Shown piece after piece: positions 1 through 10,239 of a stretch of DNA of 64,000 bases (position 1 is its first letter; each line of letters begins with the position of its first letter). The stretch is from Leptasterias polaris. Taxonomy: Eukaryota; Echinodermata; Asteroidea; Forcipulatida; Asteriidae. The notes beneath the pieces were generated by a model. The model was given only the letters and a program-made list of their open reading frames with translations, searched no databases and had not been told where the DNA came from. The translations under genes were made by a program, and so were the position numbers. Location of the stretch: positions 1,426,001 through 1,490,000 of the forward strand of contig JAZGTN010000035.1 in assembly GCA_037783415.1 (NCBI GenBank), given 5' to 3'.

Positions 1-119
1 AAATCTACTCCGTGGCAGTAGAATAACTTAATAGCAAGACATGTTCTCAAGAACTATCTATACACAGCAAAGATGTTACCGCAAATTGAATATTCTTGGT
101 GAGTATTTCCTGCTGAGCT

Positions 120-364
120 CACAATTAGTGAACCACAATTAGTGAACCACAATTAGCGAACCACAATTAGTGAACCTCAATTAGTGAACCTCAATTAGTG
201 AACCTCAATTAGTGAACCTCAATTAGTGAACCTCAATTAGTGAACCTCAATTAGTGAACCTCAATTAGTGAACCTCAATTAGTGAACCTCAATTAGTGAA
301 CCTCAATTAGTGAACCTCAATTAGTGAACCTCAATTAGTGAACCTCAATTAGTGAACCTCAATT
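120..364. repeat. 14-bp tandem array
   Basis: About 17 copies of a 14-bp unit (CTCAATTAGTGAAC). The first four copies carry CACAATTAGTGAAC and the rest CTC. The array ends where the unit gains one T (AATTTAGTGG). Confidence 0.97.
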
Positions 365-397
365 TAGTGGGGTTTTGAGGGTTTCCCTCCAACCCCT

Positions 398-410
398 CCC
401 CCCCCCCCCC
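398..410. repeat. Poly-C tract
   Basis: Thirteen C residues, just after the 14-bp array. Confidence 0.9.
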
Positions 411-534
411 AACCCATTCCTAAATCATCAACTTAACACACAAACCAATGAACCCACTTAAGATTTTCAGGTTGAAATTTGTTTTAATTTTTTTGCTAGA
501 TTTTGCTATCACTCTGATCTTTTTTTAGGGAAAC

Positions 535-910
535 TTATCAGAAGTTCAGCCAATTAATGTCAGAGCTGATAGAATAGTCGCAGACAGTGTTCATGTTTTG
601 TGTGATCAACCATTTACATGACATAACAAACCTGTGAAAATTTGGGCCTAATCCGTTGTGTGAGTCAGGAGAAAATAGTGAAAAACCCATGCACAATTTT
701 CAATATGCAAAAACATTGTCTTTAATTTTAGTTCTAAACAACTGAAATCAGCCGGTGCGTTTCTTTCGTAGGTTTTCTTATACAGTTTTCTTGAATATGA
801 CTTCATTTCAGAAGGATATATTTTACAGGAAAAAATGGTTCTAGTAAATCGGTAAGCTTTCAGACCGAAATTAAACAATGATGTTCTTCATCCTTACCAA
901 TCCTGTATAT
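535..910 (+). repeat. Dispersed repeat A, copy 1
   Basis: Shares blocks such as GTGAGTCAGGAGAAAATAGTG and AATATGACTTCATTTCAG with the segments at 5240-5580 (opposite strand), 11590-11765 and 14710-14905. It ends close to CCTTACCAATCCTGTATA, also seen in copy 2. Probably a non-autonomous transposon. Confidence 0.7.
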
Positions 911-1591
911 TAATACCTTTAAATTTAATATAGAGGCTTGAACAGCCATAAATTCCAATATTTTTCAATACTGACCTGTCAATATGTACACTAACTGTTT
1001 GGATGATATCATGCATTGGTCAAGTACATCAGTGGCAGCGGTTTTGCTAATACATTTGTAACACCAAATTACCATGGCACCTTAGTGTCAGTGAAAATAC
1101 AAAATGACATTTCAGCTAGACGTCTGAGACTGTGCACCTCAGAGATCCAGCAGCCCTAATCTTAATCAATCCAGCGTTAAAAATGCAAGAAAAATAATCA
1201 GAAACTTATCGTGATTCTCACGTCATGCTCGAAAACTGACAACAAAATTCCACACTGGCATTGTTATCTAACGCACGGGAAAATTCAACGGCGGCCCCTA
1301 CGGAGGACCTGTACATTATACGGCCAGCGACGGGTAAAAACGACAAGATGAACGATTAGTTACTTGCTACTGGGACTCTGTTGTGTCCCTTCCTTGCATC
1401 TCTAAGTGCATAAAGGCGAATTGATAGCTCTCCTAGTATTACACACTTTCATGGGAAATAACAAAAAAGGGGATAAAAATCAGAATTAAAGATTGCAAAG
1501 CTACTATTTCTTGCATTCGAAGGTAGCTACTAATTTGCAACTGGAAATCTAACTGCAACTGTATCTGAATCAGGCATGTGTTTCTTCCTAC

Positions 1592-1960
1592 GTGTCGTGG
1601 CCGAGCGGTTAAGAGCACCGAACTCAAGCTCTGGTGTTTCTGTTCAGCAGAGTGTGGGTTCGAGTCCCGGTCGTGACACTTGTGTCCCTGAGCAAGACAC
1701 TTAACTGTAATTGCTTGTCTCCACCCAGGGGTAAAATGGGTACCTGTGAGGGCAGAGATGGTTCTTGTGATTGATTTAGCCTAGTAGCGCATATATTGCA
1801 GCACAGGCTGTATACTCCCCAGGGAGCTGAGATGGTTTAAGGAATGAAATAAATGGCCCAGTGACCAGGGGTAATAATATACCTTGTTAGGCGCCTTGAG
1901 CATCCCTTGGGGTGGATATGTGCGCATTATAAATGTTGTTATTATATTATTATTTATTAC
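1592..1960 (+). repeat. tRNA-derived SINE, full-length
   Basis: The head is tRNA-like: A box TGGCCGAGCGG and B box GGTTCGAGTCC, with an extra arm like tRNA-Leu/Ser. It is followed by a unique body, then a GCGCCTTGAGCAT element and an ATT-rich tail (about 1930-1960). The long body and ATT tail make it a SINE rather than a tRNA gene. Confidence 0.85.
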
Positions 1961-2497
1961 TTAAGCAGGGCTCGAATTTTACACTGGACCACAGGCCCGA
2001 GGCCAGTAATTTTAGTGTCGGGCCAGTAAACTTATGACCTAACAAGTCCGATGGTCTTGTGTTTTTCAATTGAATAACAGAAACACATTATGTTCAAGTG
2101 TTGACTTTGGGTCTAATAAATTATCTTTCAATTCTATGAGTAATCAAGTATACTCTTCTCTTACTTGTCTCAGTTCAGGTTCATATAAAAGCAGTCAAAT
2201 GCATGTTAAACTGTGGCAGCAATTTTTTTTTTCTTTTCACATTTTGAATCTGGTCTTGTAAAAAAATGTCTGGTCCAGTAAGATTTTGAGCTACAAGCCC
2301 TGTAGTCTTGTGGATTTTCCCCCCAATTTCGAGCCCTAACTTAAGTCTGATTTGCGTTTTTATGGGGGGCCCTTAGAAAAATTAGCAACATTGTTATTAA
2401 ATAGCCTGAAAGTCAAATAAAGCCTACACCATATGTACATGGACATGATGGTTAGCCCTTGTACTAAATAAAGCTTTTCTACTTTTTGTCCCGAGGG
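1961..2497. other. Upstream intron or intergenic, nothing recognised
   Basis: AT-rich sequence with T-rich runs; GGCCAGTAA- and GGTCCAGTAAGAT-like phrases recur at 2005-2030 and 2270-2290, hinting at a degenerate repeat. No coding exon recognised. Confidence 0.4.
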
Positions 2498-2960
2498 TCA
2501 AATATTAATCAAGAGAAATTCTAACAATGTATATAAAAGCAAAACTGCTGCTTCTGGTGAGCTTAATCTCTGTGAATGAAGATAAGGAACAACATGGGCA
2601 ATAATATCATCAATCCTCTGTCGACTCCGCTTTCTTTTTTGAGCATCCAGAAACAAATTTCTCTCCAAGAAACTAGCGCCATAAAAATTTGATAGTTTTT
2701 TAAATTATTCTTTGAGATTTTGGGAAGAGTCTTTATCATAAAAGTCACATTTGGGCACTTTTATAACCTTTCTTCCGACCAACAAATTGTCCCCTCGGGA
2801 GATTGATATGATCAAAAGCCTTCAAGCTCCCACCATTTGCCTTAATGCCTTTTAAAGTTCCCCTTATTGATGTTGATTGTTCCCATGGAAGCATCCTCCA
2901 CCCAAGAACAATTTCATTTCCTAAATGTGGTTGATAGTGAAGTTTAAGGTATGGCGTCAT
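2498..2960 (-). pseudogene. Decayed unrecognised reading frame
   Basis: On the minus strand from ATG 2960 a protein-like frame runs MTPYLKLHYQPHLGNEIVLG, SIRGTLKGIKANGG, FDHINLPRGQFVGRKKGYK. It shifts by one base near 2760 into PKCDFYDKDSSQNLKE, meets a TAA at 2705-2707, and continues as NFYGASFLERNLFLDAQKRK, RSRQRIDDIIAHVVPYL, ending at TGA 2498-2500. The composition and continuity across a frameshift and a stop look like a formerly coding, intronless sequence of about 150 residues. I do not recognise the family. It could be a retrocopy, or an assembly error in a live gene. Confidence 0.45.
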
Positions 2961-3216
2961 CGTCTCACGAACAAAGCAAGTCTAACTCACTGAGAAACTC
3001 GACAAGGACACATTTTGTCGGAGAAACAAATGCTGTATTTTACCTTTAAGAAAGATGACTGAGAATTTTTATTAATTTTTTCGGCGATAAAAGGTTACTT
3101 AAGGTTAAGGTAGATGAGCCGTATGAATTACCCTGTGACCGGACACTTTGCTTTACTGTGGACAATGGCGGTTTTCATTACAAGTAACATATTTGAGCCC
3201 ACAGTGACGATCAGCA

Positions 3217-3236
3217 CCCCCCCCCCCCCCCCCCCC
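3217..3236. repeat. Poly-C tract
   Basis: Twenty consecutive C residues. Confidence 0.95.
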
Positions 3237-3626
3237 ATTTTGTTTTGATGGAAATATTATCCCTGACTCATTATTTAGAATGTCATATGTCCACTTCAGA
3301 GGGGTTGAAGTTTGCCATTCGATATTTGTACCAGTTTTTGGATTTGTAGCAAATAAATCCATAGTATTTTGGAGTTGAGGTGACACAAATTGATTTCACT
3401 CGAGTTGTGTTTTCTAGATAGAGTTTGACTTTTTTTCCCAGCATGATATGGGAGGTAGGGTTTTGTATTCCCTTTTAGCATAACATTTTAATTCAAAATT
3501 GGGCAAATAGTACCAGACAACAGGGAGAAAAAGGGGATGGCTTATTTTTAGTTACAGAACTTGACTGAATTTCGATATTAAAGGATGTCACAAAAACAAT
3601 TAAAAAATTTCCTCATATAGGGCATG

Positions 3627-3660
3627 GGGGGGGGGGGGACCATAGAGTTGTGCGAGGGTA
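3627..3660. repeat. Poly-G tract
   Basis: A run of about a dozen G residues followed by a GAGAGA-rich stretch (3660-3680); the only long G tract on the plus strand. Confidence 0.9.
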
Positions 3661-4052
3661 TAGAGGGAGAGAGAGAGGGACCAGTAGGAATGCAAAGCCA
3701 AGATTTACCATTTTCAACCGCTGGCTAAGTTTATCGAAGTGAGTGATTTAATTTGTCGTTTTTGGACTACGCTCCAGTGAGCAACTTGAAGAGTAACAGT
3801 TCACGAGGAGGATTCTGCTTCCTCCCTACTGCGGACGAAATTGACCCGGGGTCACTCTGGCGGGGTCACATGGTTGATAAGATTTTTATTCCAGCCACGT
3901 CTAGAAACTGACGATGGTGTTTCCTGGCATATGTGAGGGCTACTGCAGAAATTATAAAAAGTGAAAAACATCAGCAAAATAGACTTACAATTTAAAGAGG
4001 AAGGGAAATAACCAATTCAATTTTGTGACTTGCATTTTTCCAAAAGATAAAT

Positions 4053-4553
4053 TCCTCATGCGAGTGTGGACAAAATTACAAGTCACTAAACCTCACGTTA
4101 AAATGGTGTAAATTGCCATTGTCTTCATCACCCTTCCAATGCAAAATGTGTCAACATCCAACACATCTGATGACATCATTCTGAGAAAAATGGGTCTCTA
4201 CATTTTTGTACGGGGATGTTTTGGTTCATTCCTGACTTTCCATAATATTTAATCAAAACGGCCTTGAATTTGACCTTTGATTTACAAAAAAATTACTCCT
4301 TGGAGTGTAAAGATCTTTTAGTAGAAAAAATCCAGTGATGTCATGCTTCCAATTTTGCTCTGAAAAAGTCAGTTATGAACCAAAACATCCCTGTACAAAA
4401 ATGTAGAAACAAATTTTTCTCAGAATAATGTCATATTATGATGTTTTAGATCTTGACAAAGTTTGCGCTGGAAGGGTATCGAGTACAATGGCAAATTACA
4501 CCACTTTAGCGTAAGGTTAGAGACTTGTACTTTTTGTCCCCACTCACATGAGG
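4053..4553. mobile_element. Foldback (MITE-like) element, copy 1
   Basis: Ends form an inverted repeat (CCTCATGCGAGTG at left, CACTCACATGAGG at right). The arms continue for about 150 bp with imperfect pairing, including ACATTTTTGTACGGGGATG against CATCCCTGTACAAAAATGT. A related element lies at 41154-41502. No coding capacity. Confidence 0.75.
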
Positions 4554-4741
4554 ACTCATCTAAAAATGAATTTGGTCATTTTCATTCATCTTTAAAGGAT
4601 GTGTCGTACTGCCTTGACTGTGCTCTGTCAAAGTTTGTTGTTAGTAAACAAATTAATCAACTGATAATACACCTTTTGCAACCCTCTTTTTTCATTTAAA
4701 TTTTTTTTTTTTATACATTTTTTATAACAAACAGTAATGTG

Positions 4742-4900
4742 CAGTTCGTATGTAGCGCTTTATTACACCTGAGGGCACCTCAAAGCACTCACTATCTTTC
4801 TACAAGGTATGCAGAGCTAGCTTATGTTCAAAATATAAGAGCCATTTATATACATCATGCAGCCGAACAGTATACAAGGTGAGCTGTGGCGCAGACAACC
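4742..4900 (-). repeat. SINE-tail-like fragment
   Basis: GTAGCGCTTTATTACACC and CACCTCAAAGCACTCA resemble, on this strand, the reversed tail of the SINE-like repeat at 18300-18655 (GAGCGCTTTAGCTAC, CTCAAAGTGCTT). No tRNA head remains. Confidence 0.4.
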
Positions 4901-5239
4901 ATACCGGAAAACACAGCCAAATTTAAACTAAAGCCTCACTCATGCTTGATTTGATTCTATGCATTTCAATGGGCTTCTGGCAATCGCTGGAGCCAGGTTA
5001 CGGTTTACAGTGGAATTACATCTCACTTATAGACGGGATAATTATCAATGCCTAGGGTTTGTTACACCTGCTGGCATGGAAGGAAAAACAGATCTATTAA
5101 TCAATTATATAATTCTCTATTTATCTGTTGGTAATGAAACACTGGATCCTCAAAAGTTCCCTACCACTGTATCCTAAAGGCCTGATGAAATATGTAGAGA
5201 TAGACCTAAACAAATATGCTTAAATGTATTATACAGGAT

Positions 5240-5580
5240 CTGTGAGGATAAAAGACATCATTGTTTAATTTTAGTCTAAAGGCTTACTGATTATGGAAGT
5301 TTATACTAGAACCATTTTTTTTCCCTGTGAAATATTTCCCTCTTTAATGAAGTCATATTCAAGAAACTGTGTCTGAAAACCTTTTTAAAATGCAACGGCT
5401 TATTTCGGTTGTTACAACTAAAATTATGGATAGTGTGTTTTCATGCTAAAAATTGTACATGGTTTTTCACTATTTTCTCCTGACTCGCCACAATGGATTA
5501 AGCAAAAAATTTTTTAAGTTTTTTAGTGCATGTATACGGTTGATCACACTATTTTGTCAGCCATACCAATCCTGTATAAT
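5240..5580 (-). repeat. Dispersed repeat A, copy 2
   Basis: Reverse orientation to the 535-910 copy, ending CCATACCAATCCTGTATAAT. It lies about 280 bp upstream of transporter exon a. Confidence 0.7.
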
Positions 5581-5856
5581 ACCTGTCAAAAAAATATGAA
5601 AATATATGATGGGGATAGAGAGTGAGAGACTAGCCAGCCTGGACTCTCCTTTCTGTAGACATTGGAAGATGAAGAAAATTTAAGGGGAGCACACGGTAGG
5701 GAGTAAAATGCAGTCCACATGTTCAAGGTGGGATTCGAACCATGGTACAAAAGTGGAAAAGCAAGAAAAGCTTTTTTTGTTACATCAATTGTTGTTTACT
5801 TTTTTTTTTTTTTTTTTAATTTATTTATATAAAGGTGCTCAGTGCAATCCTTGCAG

Positions 5857-6052
5857 CGTCGCCATGTGGCCATCGCGAGACTCAAACACGCTGCAAATCT
5901 TGGCCGGACTAGTCAGGAGACACGATTCTTCTGCCTAGTCATGGCACCCATGAGGGAGAAAGGGACCAAGAATGCAATGGAGACTGCGAGGACGTTTGCA
6001 ACCATCTTGGCTGACATTGACTGCAGGCAGTTACTGCAGGCTGCTAAGACAG
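5857..6052 (+). CDS. SLC4A11: SLC4A11-like exon a (cytoplasmic domain)
   Basis: The acceptor is ccttgcag and the donor is gtaggg. It enters in phase 0 and ends in phase 1, encoding residues 1-65 of the partial product. It reads [20 protein letters not shown], then [20 protein letters not shown], then [20 protein letters not shown]. This is the conserved core of the SLC4 N-terminal cytoplasmic domain. The preceding exon should end in phase 0 and was not found. Confidence 0.88.
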
Positions 6053-9000
6053 GTAGGGGGACGTCGGGAGAGGGGGGGGGAAATTTCAGACTTTTTTTTG
6101 GTCTGCCTTGTGAAAACAAGTAGATATTATTTTCTTCATGTGTAAAAAGATCCTGCTCTTTTATCTTCTTCTTTTGTGGCGAGGATATTGTTTCCAAAAG
6201 CTTATTGAAGTCTTTATCAAAAGGTTGAAGTGTCATCATTTTAACATATCTCCTAAAATTTGGAGCATGGTTTCAGACATTTCAGTAACTGGTAAGCGAT
6301 GACTCTCACCCTTGGTAATCGTAATGGACAGAAAATGAGGAAGAAATCATTCCCGACACAAATGATAAGATTTTTTCTCCCAAACTCTTTGCCATCAAAT
6401 CCTTTGTCATAAAACTTATAATTGAAAACAAATAATAAGAATAATGATTACGAACGAAACCAGCTGTTGCAAATTGCTTACCAACCAAAATGAGCTGTAG
6501 TATATATGCAAACAAAGTAGTACTGGACCTCGCGTTTTGACCCTAGCAGAGTCTTTCTCAAAGGCTTTTACAATTATTTTATTTTAAGTCTCAGTGTTGC
6601 ACGGAGATATGTCCACCATACCCTATCTTGTCCGGAAAATCTCCTTTAATATCTGCAGAGTGCAGTTCCTGTCTCATAAATCCATTTGCTAATTTTGTAT
6701 GTATTTGTTTGTATATAACCATTTTATGCAAAAAAGAATATGCAAAAAAGTAGTACTGCCCGGGACTACACTTTCGACCGCAGCAGAGTCTTTCTCAAAG
6801 GCTAAAAAGAAGTCTTTGAGAAAGTCTCAGCAGTTTTGGGACTAGTCTCCTCCCACTATCAAACCAGTCTTTAAGTCAACCACTTACTTATAAGTTGGGG
6901 AATGTATTAAGTGATGTTGCATGGTGTAGAAAATTGGAAGTAACTATAACTAGTAAATTTGGTAGTACAATCATGTGCGAATCTCTTTTGGGAGGAGTGT
7001 TGGCTCTGATAATAGCCGACGTTTCTCACAGTATACTCTGCTTGTCTTTTCTGCTTGTCAGCATTCTCCTGAAGACGAGCAGAGTATACTGTTCAAAACG
7101 TCGAGATCACACCTCTGTTCTTTTCAGAGCCATCACTCCTCCCCAAAAAGATGTACACATGGTTGTACCCGCAAGTTTACTAGTTATAGTTACTTCTTAT
7201 TGGGGAACGTGGTTGGCTTGGGAAAGTTCTGGAAGCAACTCTCATTTTGACTTGTTTTTCATCTCTCATCTCAACTCACATTCCGCAGAGGAAGAATTCA
7301 AAAGGATCTTGAACTGTTACGCCAAGGAGCTTGCGGTTCAGCAGAACCATTCTTCACGTCACCGGCTGTCCAGACCCAGCGTCATTCCAGTGGACGGCTT
7401 CGATGTGGTAAGTCAAATTGTCGAGAAGATTTTGTCTGCGTCTGTCTTCCTCTTGACTCCCTCAGTTACTTCCTTATGAACCATGTGACCTGTGACATCA
7501 CATACTTACAAAACAGCGACAAAGCCTGAATTTCTTGCAGGCATGATTTGTACAAAGCGCAATGGAAGAACACATAAAATGTTGTTACCGTAATTTCCGG
7601 AATATAAACCGCCCGGCGTATAAACCGCAATGCTCCAAAATATGGAAAAAATATTTAGGTGTCAGCGTATAAACCGCGCGGGCGTATAAACCGCGGGCAA
7701 AATGTTAAAAAAACTAACCTCAAAACACGGAAGTAAAGTTCGCAAAACTGCGTTTGGGGTGATTTTTTATCTCATGCTATCAGTCCTGAATTATACTTTT
7801 TCCATCAACAACCATTTTCAAGAATTCGTGATTTGATGATCGGTTGTGTTGACCATGTTTTGAGCTTCGTTGGCAACAAAATCTTCGTGAATCAACGATC
7901 GGTCGACAACGCACACCGAGAAATAGTTGAACTTTGCCCTGCATCGCATCGCATCGCCCTCTGTTGACAAAAGCTGTTCACGTTTGATTAGACTTATTAG
8001 ACTGGCGCCAGATGTTCAGGCTATGTGTTGTAGTGAAATAAAAAAATATTAATATAATTAAAAAATGAATACCCATGTACCCTTGCCCCTGAATGAATAA
8101 TAAAATCCCTTTATTTAAGAACCCACAAGATTTAACAATTAAAAGAACCCTTTATTTAAAATCAATATAAACAGTATGCCAGACCCCCTTCCAAATATTC
8201 TGAAAAAAATACAAAAAGATCCCTTTAATCACGAACAAAGTCATCATGAATAATAAAATCCCTTTATTTAAAACCCCACATGATTTAATATTGAAAGAAC
8301 CCTTTATTTAAAATCACGCCCAAATATTCTAAGACCAGTGATAAAAAGAAACACTGCCCTTCAGAGTTTACACAAGTGTCGCTACTTTGACGGCATAGTT
8401 CTTTGTGTACGTCCATTCACCACTCATCTGCCGTGGCAGTGACACGTGTATGTTGAGCTGATCAGTGGCTGACACGAGTGCAGCCTGAATGTCTGACGTC
8501 AGCATATGGAGATCGCTGGGATAAATAGACAGGGGACCAGTCTAGTCTAACTCGAGTTTCGCTGATTGTTCATCTCTGAGGGGGGACTGAACTCTAACAA
8601 TAGGGCGGTTGATAAACGTTTTATAAAGGCAACACGGAATACAAATGAGGCGGGATTTTCAACAGGCATTTTCAACAGGATTTTGTCACCACACAGGCAT
8701 GTTTTGCAGGATTTTTTATCGTTTAAGAACATTGTTTTTATTTAGAACATTTTACAAACGATCTTTCTTTATAAAAATTTTTTTTTTTTTCTCTTCCATA
8801 TTTATACGTCGGCGTATAAGCCGCCCGGAGAATAAACCGCAGGAGTCAAAAAAAAGTCAAAATCAACGTATAAACCGCGGTTTATATTCCGGAAATTACG
8901 GTATTTCATAGAGATTGCTCAGCCTGATTTTTATCAACTTTTGATACGAAGAAAGGGCACATCTCAAAACATGTTCAGCTTTTATCTTAGTAACACATGA

Positions 9001-10182
9001 ATTTTTGTGGAATTTTGGCACAAAATGTAAACTTTACCATATGACCAGTGTTATAGATTATATCTCCACCGTACAGAGTTTCCAATCTAGCTCATGCACA
9101 TGGGGTACCCCAAACCTTAGATTGTCTCTCCATCTCCACCATGCAAAGTTTCAAATCCTACTCATGTACATGAACATGGTGTTACTGCAAACCTTACTAG
9201 ATTGTATCTCCATCATGCTAAGTTTAAAATCCTACTCAAGTTCTTCTGTTTTTATTGTACATGTATAATGCTTTATGTTGTTTTCTGTAAACCACAAATA
9301 AATGCAATCTTTATTATTTTTTTACATCAAGAAACCTGTCCAGATATTGATTTTGTTTTCCCCTGAGCTTCCCCCACCACCAAGTTCATATGTTCAGAGC
9401 CTATGGCCAAGAGCTGTAATTAAGCTGATTGCTTTACACTTTGAAAACAACACCCTATTTGGACATATCCTTTAATTGACCAGGCTACATCTGAATTAAG
9501 TTATCGATTTTGTTTCCCCCACTGACCAGCTTGAGCTATTTTTAGAGGACCTTGCATTGTTAGAGAGGAAGGGGAAAATGTGATTGAGTAACCATTTTGC
9601 TCCTAAAGTTGACTGACCTTATAGTAGAGGAAAAGGTCGAAGTACTGTCTTTTGTCCCTGTGATATTAATAGAATGTTTTGTCACACAGTGAAGCCATTT
9701 AATTAGAAATAAATAATAAGCTATGCAGGAGGGAGGGGCGCTTTGGGAGCATTTTTCAAGTTTGGTTGCGCCGCAGCTACTCTGGCCGGACTGTACAGCT
9801 TTGTGTACAAAAGAAAACCATTGATAACCATTTGAAAACGACTCAGAATGTGCTTGCTTGCTTGTCTATTTGTCGCACGCCCCCTCCCGCAAATAAGGTT
9901 AAATTTTTGGGTGCGGGACTATTCCAAGGCAGATGCAGGTACAACGTTTGTCTCTCTAGCATACCTAGTTCAGGAGTTATAGTCAAACCATAGAGCAAGG
10001 AACAGGGTCAAACGTAGAGCAGAATTGTTTCAGACCACTTTTAGGCAGAAAATTCCTTGCCCCTGTGTGTAGAAGTCTTGGTTAATTTGCTAGTAGTATT
10101 GCCCGCATAAGCTTGCGTGCCAATAAGTGTATTTTAAAACAATTTTTACATGTCAACACTACACATTTAAACACGGTGCGCA

Positions 10183-10239
<57 letters not shown>

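Larger units (their letters stand above)
7480..9060 (+). repeat. Dispersed repeat B interrupted by a TIR element
   Basis: 7480-7590 and 8903-9060 match, in order, the continuous stretch at 35680-35965 (CCATGTGACCTGTGACATCAC; AACTTTTGATA-GAAGAAAGG; GGCACAAAATGTAAA). The interruption is the element at 7591-8900. Confidence 0.8.

Noticed and set aside
120..364. CRISPR-like array
   Set aside because: There are no unique spacers; it is a pure 14-bp tandem repeat in a eukaryotic genome.
1592..1678. Possible functional tRNA-Leu/Ser gene
   Set aside because: The A and B boxes are good, but a long SINE body with ATT tail follows, and related heads occur at 18.6 and 30.1 kb.
6895..7288. Upstream extension of the exon b frame (from [10 protein letters not shown])
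   Set aside because: This part is the hairpin MITE and intron. The AG at 7287-7288 and the phase-1 join with exon a explain the coding part.
8547..8911. Frames shared by 8.6 kb and 26.6 kb as transposase remnants
   Set aside because: They sit at the right end of the TIR elements, are under 90 codons, and show no catalytic motif. Their identity simply reflects the shared terminal 400 bp.
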